DNA of 53,695 bases, taken from the NCBI GenBank assembly GCA_017937685.1, contig JAGBDD010000065.1, positions 1 to 53,695 of the forward strand, given 5' to 3'. The notes under the pieces were generated by a model. That model was not told the DNA's origin, ran no database searches, and was given only the letters and a program-made list of their open reading frames with translations. The first letter of the stretch is position 1, and each line of letters starts with the position of its first letter. This DNA comes from Thermoguttaceae bacterium (GTDB lineage Bacteria; Planctomycetota; Planctomycetia; Pirellulales; Thermoguttaceae). The translations under genes and the position numbers were made by a program. Below, piece after piece: positions 33,095 to 42,123 of this stretch.

Positions 33095-33124
33095 ATTAAA
33101 AATCGAAAAGTCGCCGCCTGTCAA
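33095..33124 (-). promoter_or_regulatory. Predicted promoter for DUF6263-like gene
   Basis: On the minus strand: consensus TTGACA (33119-33124), 18-bp spacer, TTTAAT (33095-33100), giving a short leader of about 24 nt. Confidence 0.6.
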
Positions 33125-33385
33125 AGACGGGCGCTCATTAGTTGACGTCGGCGTTTATTTCCCTATTCTTCAGTCTTTTCCAACGACAATTTTTGTTTTT
33201 CATTATATTTTGTGGAAAATTTAATTTTGTCGTTAAAAAAGAAAAAGTTTATCTCTTTTGCTTAGTCGCGCAAAAGCCGACGCGACGCTCCGTTTTGCCG
33301 TCGCGACGTTCGCCCGAGAACGCGTCCGTCGATTCAAACGTTTGACGTCGTTTTTTTCGACGCCGCGACCCGTTTCCGCGCCCAA

Positions 33386-35473
33386 TTATCGATACATCGG
33401 CAAATATCGATAAGGCGTTTCAAGAATCAGAACGGCCAGCGCGGTGTTGAGGAGCCGTCCGCCGTCGTTCATATATACGTCGTAAAAGAGCCAGCTGCCG
33501 CGTTCGCAATCGTCGACGCCGACCGACGCCGATAGCCCGCCGCCCCGAACTTGCGTCGCGACAAGAAAATCGCGCAACTTCGCGAACCGTTCGCTCCAAA
33601 GCTCGCCGCCGTAATGGTGAAGCGCAAGCGCGGCGTAATAGGAAAAATAGAGATTATGGATAAACCGACCGTCGCGAAAATAGGTCTTCCCTCGCTCGCC
33701 TCGCGAACCTTTAGCGGCTTTTTTCCAAATCGCGTTCGCGTCGTCGATCCAATCGGCGATCTGTTCGGCTCCGGCGTCGAGAACCGGCGTCCCCGGCGTC
33801 GCGCCGACGTACTCTCGCGCCAATACGCCGACGGCGGTCGTCCCCCAGCGTTTCGAAATTGGCTCCTCAATATCCTTAATGTAACGGTAAGAGCGTCCGT
33901 TTTTCTCCATTATCGAGTCGAGGAAGTTCCCGACGCGGTACGCGATCGACGGTTTGAGCGCAAATCCGGCGGAAACGCCCGACTTCAGCGCCATCAACTG
34001 CCACCCGAGAACCGACGTGTCCCCCGGCGCGTTTGGATGAAACCCGACGTCGCCCGGGTAAAGGTAACGCCAACCGCCGTCGTTGAGCTGCCCGGCGACG
34101 ATCAGCTCGAGTCCGCCCTCCGCCAACGGGCGCAACGCCTCGTCGCCGGTCATTTCGAACGCTTCGCAGATCGTAATAACGGCCAACGCCTGAACGTAAG
34201 ACGCCCCGGCCGCGACCAAATCGGCGCCGGGCGCAAAATCGCGAAAGTCGATCCCGTTTTCCGTCCGTTTCGCGCGGTACGACAAGAAACGCAAACCGGA
34301 AGCGACGGTCGTTTGATATTTGTTCTTTTTAACGTGATCGTACCCGGCGCCCAAAAACGGGAGAAGCGCGATCGCCGTCGCCGCGTTGCGACTCGGGTGC
34401 AACTTCTGCAAATAAGAATGCCCGCCGACCGACGCCGACGTCGCCGCCGAGTTCGAACAACCTTCGCAAGCGCCGCCGCGCCCGTTCGAGTCGTCCGCCG
34501 TCAAATCGAACGACCAGCCGCCGTCCGGAAGCTGATGCCGCGCCAACCAGTCGAGTCCGCGTTCGACGGCGTCCTCGCTCTCGTCGGTAACGTCCCCTTC
34601 TCGACCGGGCGCCCCGCGACGCCGCGACGCCGCCGTCCGCGCCTTCGTCGTTCCGGTCGCCGAATAAAACGGAACGCCGCCTCCGGTCTCGCTCGGCGCG
34701 AAATCGCCGACTTCCGCAAGGGGCGCCGCTTCCGTCGCGCCGTCGTTTTGCGCCGTCAAATCCGTTAAAGACCGCAAAGTCTCCTCGGCAAGGGCTTGCT
34801 CTATCTCTTCGACCGCGTCGTCCAGCGTCTCGCTAACGTCCGGAATTGTTTCGAGCGTCGTTTCGGCGGTCGCGGAATCCCCGGCTTCGTCGACGAAATC
34901 AAGTTCGCTCGGCTCCGGCGCGAACCCGCTTTCCGTCCAACCGATCGTTCCGACGCGAACCTGCAACGCGATCGACGCTAAAATCAAAACAAGAATCAAA
35001 TGCAAGAAAACGCTAACGAACGCGCCTAAATTCCGCCGCGTCGTCGCCCAACGCCAAAGAATTTGCGCCGTCGAAAGCTCGCGCCAACGCGCCGGAACGG
35101 GAAAGAGCCCGAAAATTTTGCGCGTTTTATTTTTTTTGTCTAAACGGCGCCGACGACGCGCTTCCGGCGAAAAAGAGTCGCCCGAAACGCCTCGACGAGC
35201 AAGTTCCGCTTCGTCGAAATCGTCCTCGCCGACGATAATCGGCGGAACGACGACGCGGCGCGGCGTCTCGGCGTCGAGCGGTCGCGGAGGACGCGGGCCT
35301 AAATCTTGCCCATTTCCCCCGCTTTGTCGATCTTCCGAAATCCCCGCGCCGTTAAAATCGTCCGAACCGCGTTCGACGGTCGAATCCGGCGAATCGTTCC
35401 GTTTGTTTCCGCCGTTCCAATTCGCCGAACCGTCAAAACCGTTAAAATCGCCGTCTCTTTTTGCGCCGTTCAT
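33386..35473 (-). CDS. Membrane-anchored alpha-toroid (squalene-cyclase/prenyltransferase-repeat) protein
   Basis: A 695-residue protein in three parts. Residues 1-150 are hydrophilic, Asn/Asp-rich then Arg/Lys-rich (cytoplasmic by the positive-inside rule). One membrane helix follows (NLGAFVSVFLHLILVLILAS, near 150-170). After an acidic linker comes an extracytoplasmic alpha/alpha-toroid domain from about residue 300. Its repeats read VERGLDWLARHQLPDGGWSF, LIVAGQLNDGGWRYLYPG and DTSVLGWQLMALKSG, and LALHHYGGELW closes it. The Q-x-x-G-G-W motifs are those of the squalene-hopene cyclase and prenyltransferase superfamily, but the catalytic DxDD motif of hopene cyclases is not seen, so terpene cyclisation is not supported. 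Similar proteins are common in planctomycetes with unknown roles. It starts at ATG 35471-35473. Confidence 0.8.
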   Translation of the reverse strand: MNGAKRDGDFNGFDGSANWNGGNKRNDSPDSTVERGSDDFNGAGISEDRQSGGNGQDLGPRPPRPLDAETPRRVVVPPIIVGEDDFDEAELARRGVSGDSFSPEARRRRRLDKKNKTRKIFGLFPVPARWRELSTAQILWRWATTRRNLGAFVSVFLHLILVLILASIALQVRVGTIGWTESGFAPEPSELDFVDEAGDSATAETTLETIPDVSETLDDAVEEIEQALAEETLRSLTDLTAQNDGATEAAPLAEVGDFAPSETGGGVPFYSATGTTKARTAASRRRGAPGREGDVTDESEDAVERGLDWLARHQLPDGGWSFDLTADDSNGRGGACEGCSNSAATSASVGGHSYLQKLHPSRNAATAIALLPFLGAGYDHVKKNKYQTTVASGLRFLSYRAKRTENGIDFRDFAPGADLVAAGASYVQALAVITICEAFEMTGDEALRPLAEGGLELIVAGQLNDGGWRYLYPGDVGFHPNAPGDTSVLGWQLMALKSGVSAGFALKPSIAYRVGNFLDSIMEKNGRSYRYIKDIEEPISKRWGTTAVGVLAREYVGATPGTPVLDAGAEQIADWIDDANAIWKKAAKGSRGERGKTYFRDGRFIHNLYFSYYAALALHHYGGELWSERFAKLRDFLVATQVRGGGLSASVGVDDCERGSWLFYDVYMNDGGRLLNTALAVLILETPYRYLPMYR

Positions 35474-35564
35474 TTCCGTTTTCCTTCGTCGTTTCCCGAC
35501 GCGACGGCGTTCGAGTCGCGCTTCGAACGCTTTTTCTTAAAAAATCGAACGACGCGGCGGCGTT

Positions 35565-36863
35565 TTAGCGCATCTCCATCTCGATGTAGTCGGTTTTCGG
35601 GTTCCCGACGTACAACTGACGCGGCCGCATAATCTTCGCGCCCTCGGCGAAGTGCTGTTCCTTCCACTGCGCGATCCAACCGGGCAAGCGCCCGATCGCG
35701 AACATCACCGTAAACATATCGGTCGGAATCCCCATCGCTCTTAACAAAATACCGCTATAGAAGTCGACGTTCGGGTAAAGTTTGCGGTCGACGAAGTACG
35801 GGTCTTTCAGCGCCTTCTCCTCCAGCCTCCGAGCGACGTCGAGCAACGGGTCGGAGATTTTGAGTTTGTCGAAAACGCGGTCGCAAGCGGTTTTGAGGAT
35901 TTTAGCGCGCGGGTCGTAATTGCGGTAAACGCGGTGCCCAAACCCGAACAACCGGAACGGATTCGCCTTGTCTTTCGCCGCTTCGAGAACGTCTTCCGGG
36001 CGCATTCCGCCCTTGTGAATCCGTTCGAGCATCTCCATCACCTTGACGTTCGCCCCGCCGTGCAGCGGCCCCCAAAGCGCGTTGACCCCGGCGCTGCACG
36101 ACGCGAACAAGTTCGCTTGCGCCGAACAAACGACGCGGACGGCGTTCGCGCTGCAGTTTTGCTCGTGGTCGGCGTGCAAAATGAAGACCAAGTTCAACGC
36201 GTCTTCGATTTCCGGCGACACTTCGTATTGCCGATAAGGAATCGAAAACATCATATGCAGGAAGTTCGCGCAATAACGCAAACTCGGGTCGGGGTAAATG
36301 AACGGCAACCCGGACGCGCGGCGGTGCGTGAAGGCGGCGATGGTGCGCACCTTGCTGATAACGCGAGCGGCGGCTTCCATCAGCGTCGCTTCGTCTTCAA
36401 AGAACAAAAATTCTTTATGGTAACACGACATCATCCCGATCATCGCCGACAGAATCGCCATCGGCGGCGCGTCGACCGGCAGCGACTGGAACTGCATACG
36501 AAGCCCCTCGTGCAGGAGTTCGTGTTCCGTCAACATATCGCTGAACTGCGTCAACTCGTCTTTATCGGGCAAGCGACCGAAGATCAGCGCCCAAGCGACC
36601 TCGATGAAGTTCGGGTTCGGACGGTCGAACTGCTCGATCGGAATCCCGCGATAACGGAGGACGCCGCGGTCGCCGTCGATGTAAGTGATCGAACTGCGGC
36701 AGATCGCCGTGTTCCCGAGCGAAGGGTCGTAAGTCGTCAGCCCGTGGTCTTTATGCAACGACGTAACGTCGACGGCGCGTTCGCCCTCGACCCCGGTGTA
36801 AACGTTCAAATCGATTTCTTTTCCGTCGATCAGAAGTTTCGCCTTGTCCTGCAAATTCGACAT
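35565..36863 (-). CDS. gltA: Citrate synthase
   Basis: Condenses oxaloacetate and acetyl-CoA to citrate, the entry step of the TCA cycle. At 432 residues it matches the GltA (type I) length. Motifs are GDRGVLRYRGIPIEQF near residue 65, LIFGRLP near 95, ILHADHEQNCSANAVRVVCS near 235 (first active-site His), NALWGPLHGGANVKVMEML near 265 (second His), RLFGFGHRVYRNYDPRA near 300, and YPNVDFYSGILLRAMGIP near 365 (catalytic Asp). The ATG at 36861-36863 follows a perfect AAGGAGGAG at 6 bases; the longer open frame upstream is not used. A promoter with TATAAT lies about 270 bp upstream, giving a long leader that could host regulation. Confidence 0.97.
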   Translation of the reverse strand: MSNLQDKAKLLIDGKEIDLNVYTGVEGERAVDVTSLHKDHGLTTYDPSLGNTAICRSSITYIDGDRGVLRYRGIPIEQFDRPNPNFIEVAWALIFGRLPDKDELTQFSDMLTEHELLHEGLRMQFQSLPVDAPPMAILSAMIGMMSCYHKEFLFFEDEATLMEAAARVISKVRTIAAFTHRRASGLPFIYPDPSLRYCANFLHMMFSIPYRQYEVSPEIEDALNLVFILHADHEQNCSANAVRVVCSAQANLFASCSAGVNALWGPLHGGANVKVMEMLERIHKGGMRPEDVLEAAKDKANPFRLFGFGHRVYRNYDPRAKILKTACDRVFDKLKISDPLLDVARRLEEKALKDPYFVDRKLYPNVDFYSGILLRAMGIPTDMFTVMFAIGRLPGWIAQWKEQHFAEGAKIMRPRQLYVGNPKTDYIEMEMR

Positions 36864-36997
36864 AACTCCTCCTTCTTCGCAAATAAGTCTTCCTAGTTGT
36901 CCTTCGCCGCCGTCAAGACGGCTCGCGCTTATCGGGGCGATTCTTGCCGCCCTTTCCTTTGCCGCCGGCGTCCTTGCGGCTCGCCGCCCAATCTTTC

Positions 36998-37010
36998 TAT
37001 TAATATTAAT
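36998..37010. promoter_or_regulatory. Double TATTAAT site in gltA leader
   Basis: TATTAATATTAAT, containing one TATTAATA, about 135 bp before the gltA ATG and downstream of the predicted promoter. One of six intergenic copies. Confidence 0.35.
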
Positions 37011-37130
37011 GGCGAGTTCGCGTTCGACGACTAACAAACCGTTCGCCGCGACGTTCGCCCGTTTCCGCGTCAAAGGGTCGAGCGTCGCCGTCGATTCGCT
37101 CCGGTCGCAACAAGCGACGATAGCTTTTAC

Positions 37131-37159
37131 ATTATAAACGACGATTCGCCCTTTGAAAA
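37131..37159 (-). promoter_or_regulatory. Predicted promoter for gltA
   Basis: On the minus strand: TTTTCA (37154-37159), 17-bp spacer, consensus TATAAT (37131-37136). The leader to gltA is about 260 nt. Confidence 0.5.
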
Positions 37160-37692
37160 GCCTTAAACCGCCTTCAAACGCTCCTTTCTTTAAAAAAAAC
37201 GTATTCTTTTCCGCGGCAATATAAGCAAAACTTATACTCTCAAAACCGAGCGTTCCGGTTATTCCGATTAAAACGGATATAATGCCGTTCGTTTCCAATA
37301 CCGTTTAAGAATGGACGTCGTCCGTCGCCCCGAATCGACAAGTTTTCGCAACGCGCCGGTCGTTTCGCGACTTTCCCTTGATTTCTTGCGCAAAATTTCC
37401 GGTAAAATTCGCAAAGTTCGCGAAAAAAACTCAAGAAATTTCAAAAATCCGAAAAAAAAGTCGCCCAAACGCCCGTTCGACTCAAAACCTCTCTGGACGT
37501 CACGCGCAAAAACGGGTATTCTCCGCGTGTCGCGAGTTTGTTTTTAAGGCTTTCAACGATTTTAATGCCTTTTGCGCCGTCTTCGCACCTTGACGCTAAC
37601 GATTTTATCGGCTTTAACGCCGTTAATTCGCGCGTCCCCGGCGCCGCTCCGCGTTCCGTCAACGAGATTCAACTATTTAACGAGAACTAACA

Positions 37693-38340
37693 ATGATGAA
37701 ACAGTCGATCTTATTCGGATTCGGAACCGCCCTCCTTTCGTTGGGCTTGGCCGTCGGCGGATACTTGACCGGTCGCGTCGCGCAAAACGAATCGTCGCCG
37801 GTCGCGCTCCCGGTTTTCGCCGCGTCGTCGAGCGAAAGCGACGGCGTCGTCCTCGCGACCGGCGCTTTCGGTTCGAACGCCGAAGCGATGTATTATCTCG
37901 ACTCGCAAAGCGGTCGACTCTCGGCGGCGCTCCTTTCCCGCAACGCGCCCGAATTTCAAAAAACGTTTACCCGCAACGTTAAAAACGACCTTGTCGACGC
38001 GGCGAACCAAATCGGAATCCCGGTTCCGACGACGCCCAAATTCTTGATGACGACCGGCGAAACGGACGTCCGCAACGTCGGCGCGCGCGGCTCGCTCTCG
38101 AACGCCTTCGTTTACGTCGCGGAAATCAACAGCGGCGTCGTTCTCGTGTACGCGCTCCCCGGCGCCAACGAACGCGACCTCGCCGTCAAAGGAGGCGAAA
38201 TCCTTCTTTGGACGTTCGCCCAGTTGAACGACGGTCTCCAAGGCGCCGCGGCGGTCGGACTTCCGCAAGCGCAACCGCAAAACGCCGTTCCGGCGCAAGA
38301 CCCGCGTTTGCTCGACTCCGGTTTTTATCGCGGCGGTTGA
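37693..38340 (+). CDS. Conserved-type secreted or anchored protein of unknown function
   Basis: A 215-residue protein with an N-terminal hydrophobic segment (SILFGFGTALLSLGLAVGG, residues 5-23) that is a signal peptide or anchor. The rest is small and soluble with no catalytic motif I recognise. It includes EAMYYLDSQSGRLSAALLS, KFLMTTGETDVRNVG, AFVYVAEINSGVVLVYALP and GEILLWTFAQLNDGLQ, a pattern suggesting a beta-rich fold. Two adjacent ATG codons start it (37693 and 37696), with only GAGAA upstream. It precedes the 435-residue secreted protein gene by about 200 bp on the same strand. The function is unknown. Confidence 0.75.
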   Translation: MMKQSILFGFGTALLSLGLAVGGYLTGRVAQNESSPVALPVFAASSSESDGVVLATGAFGSNAEAMYYLDSQSGRLSAALLSRNAPEFQKTFTRNVKNDLVDAANQIGIPVPTTPKFLMTTGETDVRNVGARGSLSNAFVYVAEINSGVVLVYALPGANERDLAVKGGEILLWTFAQLNDGLQGAAAVGLPQAQPQNAVPAQDPRLLDSGFYRGG

Positions 38341-38537
38341 GTTTTTCGCTCGCGCGCTTTTTTCGCCTTCGCTCGTCCGCCGTTTAGTCGTTTTAACCGT
38401 TGCGTTCATCTTAAATCCGCTAACTTAACGCGACGAGCGAATTAGCGTTTTCCCCCGAATTTAACCGACGTTTTCAAGCGTTCGCCGACGCGTTTCCGTC
38501 CGTTTTCCTTAAACGTCCCGTCGGTCGAGGATTTTTT

Positions 38538-39845
38538 ATGTCGCCGTTTCGCCGTTTTTCGTCTTGCCGTTCGTTTCGCTTCGTCTTCTCCGGCGTCGCC
38601 GTCGTTTTATTAACCGCGACCGCTTCGACGCAAGCGCAAACGCCGACGTTCGATTTTACCGAATATTCGGAATATAACGCAAACGCGGACGACGTCGCCC
38701 TTTCGTTCGCCGACCGCGTCGCTCGACGTTCCGCCGCCGCGACCGTCGACGCCGAACGCTCGATCCCGGCGCCGCGAAACGTTCAAAATACGTCGACTAA
38801 ACAAAATACGCCGGACGCTCAGGTTTTAACGCGCCGTCCCGCCGTCTCGCCGTCCGCGAACGTTCGCCCGACCGACGCGCCGCGCTCCCGTCCGAAATCG
38901 CAAGCGGCTCGCACTTGGGAAGCGTTTCTCTTCGGAACCCCGAAACGTCCCGTTTCGCCGCCGAAGTTCGCGTTCGCTCGACGCGCCGTCGATTCGCCGA
39001 TTCGCGTCGAACGTTCCCTCCCGTCGGTCGCCTCCCCGACGACGCAACCCGAGCAACCAACTCAACCTTTGCAAGCCGACCAACCCTCGCGACCGGCTCA
39101 AGCCGCGCAACCTTCGCAAACGGCGCAAACTTCCGTCCCGACGACCGACGCGGAGATCGCCGCCGCTCGTCGACGTCGGCTCCAAGAACTCAACGCGCTC
39201 CTTGCGTCGCGTCGTCCGGAGGAATTTTCGCGCCGACTCGCTCTTAACGCCGCCGCGAACGTCGACGCCCCGACGCTCGCGCCCGTCGACGCCGAAAATA
39301 ACGAATATGCCGAAAACGCCGAATTGTTCGGCGACGCGCCCGCGCTCCCGATTCTTGTCGCCGACCCGAGCGCCGAGCGTTCCAAGGGCGTTCTCCAAAA
39401 TCGCGCCGAATCGGCGAGCGACGCCGCGCCGTTCGACGCCGCTCGCGCCAACCGTTCGAAAATCCGACAAGCGGCGAATTTCGAACCGGCCGAACCCGCG
39501 CCGCTCGAACTCGCCGACGACGGTTTCGCAACCTTCCTCCTCCCGACCCGTCCGAACGCGTTGCGTCTTTCGCCAAACGTCTTCCTCTCGACCGATCTCG
39601 TTCGCCTCCCGAGCGCCGCGCCCCTTCGCGAAGCGTCCGAAAACGCGCAAGTCGCCCAAACGACGCAAAACTCGCAAACTTCGCGGCCGGAACCGTCCGT
39701 TCAACCGGCGCGACCGCTTCAAAACGCCCAAACGCCCGCGACCGTCGCGACGCCCCTCCCCGCCGCCGAGCCGTCGACCGACGTTCCGACGCTCCGCCCG
39801 ACCGCTCAATTCGTCGAACCGCGCTTTTTGCCGATTCGCCGTTAA
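38538..39845 (+). CDS. Secreted low-complexity protein of unknown function, paired with C25 peptidase
   Basis: A 435-residue protein with a signal peptide (residues 1-34: basic start, then VFSGVAVVLLTATASTQAQ). The mature part is rich in Ala, Pro, Gln, Thr and Arg and looks mostly disordered. Two stretches of Q-x-x-Q-P-type repeats (near residues 175-200 and 375-400) look like extended linkers. The centre has RRRRLQELNALLASRRPEEF (one likely helix), and there are several short ordered islands ending in VEPRFLPIRR. No domain is recognised. The next gene, a C25 peptidase, starts only 23 bp after the stop, so the two are almost certainly co-transcribed and may act together (the secreted protein as substrate, chaperone or adaptor; inference). 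GAGG precedes the ATG. Confidence 0.7.
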   Translation: MSPFRRFSSCRSFRFVFSGVAVVLLTATASTQAQTPTFDFTEYSEYNANADDVALSFADRVARRSAAATVDAERSIPAPRNVQNTSTKQNTPDAQVLTRRPAVSPSANVRPTDAPRSRPKSQAARTWEAFLFGTPKRPVSPPKFAFARRAVDSPIRVERSLPSVASPTTQPEQPTQPLQADQPSRPAQAAQPSQTAQTSVPTTDAEIAAARRRRLQELNALLASRRPEEFSRRLALNAAANVDAPTLAPVDAENNEYAENAELFGDAPALPILVADPSAERSKGVLQNRAESASDAAPFDAARANRSKIRQAANFEPAEPAPLELADDGFATFLLPTRPNALRLSPNVFLSTDLVRLPSAAPLREASENAQVAQTTQNSQTSRPEPSVQPARPLQNAQTPATVATPLPAAEPSTDVPTLRPTAQFVEPRFLPIRR

Positions 39846-39868
39846 ACCTTAACGCCGTTATCCGTTCC

Positions 39869-41983
39869 ATGTCCGACGCGTTCCGTCCTCGCCGCCCCTC
39901 GACGCCCTTTTTCTTCGCCGCGCGCAACCTGCCGTTTGCGTTAATTTTAACGTTCGCAACGTTTTTAACGGCGACGCGAGCCGACGACGCGCCGCAAGCG
40001 CAAGCGTCCGCTTCTCCGGCTCGTCGCGTTCTCGTCGTTTCGCCGCCGATCTTCGACGCCGCGCTTCAACCTTGGATCGAACGCCGTCAAGCGGAAGGTT
40101 ATCAAATTTCTCGACTTAGCCTTGCGGCGCGTTCCGGCGATTCGGTCGATTTCGGAATCCAAACGGCGCCCGTCGCGACGCCGGACGAGTTGCGCGCTCA
40201 AATCCGCCGTTTCGCGCTGTCCCCGCCCGGCCCCGAATCGGTCGCGGCGGTCGTTCTCGTCGGCGACGGCGCGCCGACCCTCTCCGCGTCGTTCGGTTGG
40301 CGCGACGTCGTTCCCGCTCCGCGACTTTCGCCGCAAGTCGTTCAAATTTTCGGCTCCGAAGACCATCTCGCGACCGATTCGTTTTACTCCGACCTCGACG
40401 ACGACGGCGTCCCGGACGTTCCGCTCGGTCGTTTTCCGGTCGAGACGCCCGCCGAGTTAACCGCGCTGGTCGAAAAAATCGCCCGATACGAAACCGCGTC
40501 CCCCCCCGGCGATTGGACGCGGAAAATCAACGTCGTCGCCGGCCCAAACGGTCTCGACTTAAGCGTCGTCGGCTCGTCTCCGGACGCCGCGCCCGCCGCT
40601 CCGTCCGTCGCCCTTTCCGGGCTGTCGTCTTTCGTCGACTCCGTTGTCGACAATATGTCGCGCCAGCTTTTTTCCGAATTTTTACCGCAAGAATACGCCG
40701 TTTCGCTAACGCGTTGCTCGCTCAAAAGCGAGTTTTGCCCTTACCCGCCGACGTTCGGACGAACGTTCCTCGATCGCGCGAACGAAGGTTCGCTTTTCCT
40801 CGTTTACCTCGGACACGGTCGCGTTTTCGGACTCGACCGCCTAACTACCGCGTCCGGCGGCGATTACGGCGTTTTCGAAATCGACGACGTCCCCGCCCTC
40901 CGTTCCCCGAACGGGGCGCCGATCGCGCTCTTTTTCTCTTGTTACGCCGGAGCTTACGACGCGAACGAGCCTTGCCTCGCCGAAGCGGTCGCCCTTTCGC
41001 CCAACGGCCCGGTCGCGGCGATCGCGGCAAGCCGTCGCACCGCGCCTTACGGGATGTGCGTTTTGGGCTCCTCGCTCCTCGACGCGGCGTTCGACAATAC
41101 GAACCTAAACAACGACAAGAAGTTAACTCTCGGCGAAATTTTTCTCCGCGCTCAACGAAAAACGCTCGAACCGCCCCAAAACGACGCGACGCAGCAGGAG
41201 AGAGAAAACGAAATCCAGTTCGACGACGAAACGTCGCCCAAAGACGCCGCAAAATCGCAACCCGTTTTACCGTCGACGTTTAACGAAACGACCGCCGATC
41301 CGATCGAGCGCGCCGAACGCCGAATCGCCGAAGAACGCGGTCGCGTCGCCGAAATCAACGCCGGGCTCGACCGCCTCAACGCTCGCCTCGAACAAACCGC
41401 TCGCGCCGCCGAGCGTCGCCGCGACGCGAAGTCGTTCCGCGAAACGCTCGACCGCGCCGCCAAAATTTTCGACCCGACCGCGAGCCGACTCGAAAAACAG
41501 TTGGAAGATCACGTCGCGCTCTTTAACCTCTTTGGCGACCCGCTTTTACGCGTTAAATTTCCGGAGCGTTGCGCGGTCGAAGCGCCGGAAATCGCCTATT
41601 CGACGAAGACGCTTCCGGTTTCGGGCGTCGTTCCCAACGCGACAGAACGTCAAACAACCGTTCGCGTCGAACTTTTGCTCGCCGACTTCCGCTCGCCGAT
41701 TGCGAAGCCGCGTCGTTCCAAAACTTTCGTCGAATCGGCGGAAGCGCGCGCCGAGTTTGAAACGACGTACCGCGCCGCGAACAATTTCGTCGTCGCCGCG
41801 TCGCAAGTCGCGACGCAAACCGAGCGTTTTCAAGCGGATATCGTCGTTCCCGCCGACTTTTCCGGCGAATGCGTCGTTCGCGTCGCGGCGACCGACGGCG
41901 ACCGATATTGGATCGGTTCGCGCCGCGTTCTCGTTCGCCCGTTTTCCGTTCGCGACGCCGAAGTTCCCGACGCAACGCGTTAA
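39869..41983 (+). CDS. Exported C25 (gingipain-like) cysteine peptidase
   Basis: A 704-residue exported protein: signal peptide at residues 15-38 (FAARNLPFALILTFATFLTA), then a peptidase C25 domain. The pattern VLVVSPPIFDAALQPWIERR (start), LVGDGAPTLSAS and DSFYSDLDDDGVPDVPLGRF is that of the gingipain catalytic domain. The catalytic dyad is visible: His316 in LVYLGHGRVFGL and Cys358 in LFFSCYAGAYD. After the catalytic domain come a charged coiled-coil stretch (about residues 465-535, EERGRVAEINAGLDRLNARL) and a beta-rich C-terminal domain ending in TDGDRYWIGSRRVLVRPF. Related proteins in Bacteroidetes serve in nutrition and in type IX secretion (PorU); here the location is periplasmic or surface. 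There is no clear ribosome site; translation may be coupled to the gene upstream. A terminator follows. Confidence 0.88.
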   Translation: MSDAFRPRRPSTPFFFAARNLPFALILTFATFLTATRADDAPQAQASASPARRVLVVSPPIFDAALQPWIERRQAEGYQISRLSLAARSGDSVDFGIQTAPVATPDELRAQIRRFALSPPGPESVAAVVLVGDGAPTLSASFGWRDVVPAPRLSPQVVQIFGSEDHLATDSFYSDLDDDGVPDVPLGRFPVETPAELTALVEKIARYETASPPGDWTRKINVVAGPNGLDLSVVGSSPDAAPAAPSVALSGLSSFVDSVVDNMSRQLFSEFLPQEYAVSLTRCSLKSEFCPYPPTFGRTFLDRANEGSLFLVYLGHGRVFGLDRLTTASGGDYGVFEIDDVPALRSPNGAPIALFFSCYAGAYDANEPCLAEAVALSPNGPVAAIAASRRTAPYGMCVLGSSLLDAAFDNTNLNNDKKLTLGEIFLRAQRKTLEPPQNDATQQERENEIQFDDETSPKDAAKSQPVLPSTFNETTADPIERAERRIAEERGRVAEINAGLDRLNARLEQTARAAERRRDAKSFRETLDRAAKIFDPTASRLEKQLEDHVALFNLFGDPLLRVKFPERCAVEAPEIAYSTKTLPVSGVVPNATERQTTVRVELLLADFRSPIAKPRRSKTFVESAEARAEFETTYRAANNFVVAASQVATQTERFQADIVVPADFSGECVVRVAATDGDRYWIGSRRVLVRPFSVRDAEVPDATR

Positions 41984-42019
41984 ATTAAGAGCTTTACGCT
42001 AATCTCCGGACGTTAAAAA

Positions 42020-42056
42020 GGGCGCGATTTTCCGGCGAATCGCGTCCTTTTCTTTA
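42020..42056 (+). terminator. Terminator after C25 peptidase gene
   Basis: GGGCGCGATT (42020-42029) pairs with AATCGCGTCC (42038-42047) with one wobble position, followed by TTTTCTTTA. It lies about 36 bp after the stop. Confidence 0.7.
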
Positions 42057-42123
42057 TTTCGCCCAAGTTTGCCGCGTCCTTCGTCGGCGTTTTACAACGC
42101 CCTCGACTCGCGACCGCAACTTG

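Larger units (their letters stand above)
36864..37692. other. 830-bp gene-free region between gltA and the 215-residue protein
   Basis: Holds the long gltA leader with a TATTAATA site, the gltA promoter, then about 500 bp of A/T-rich DNA. On the plus strand TTGATT (about 37378) and TAAAAT (about 37403) are too far apart (19 bp) for a confident promoter. Open frames here on both strands (for example 37311-37547) have no ribosome sites or family likeness. No stem-loop RNA was recognised. Confidence 0.4.

Noticed and set aside
37378..37408. TTGATT/TAAAAT plus-strand promoter before the 215-residue protein
   Set aside because: The spacer is 19 bp and the distance to the start codon nearly 290 bp; not convincing on its own.
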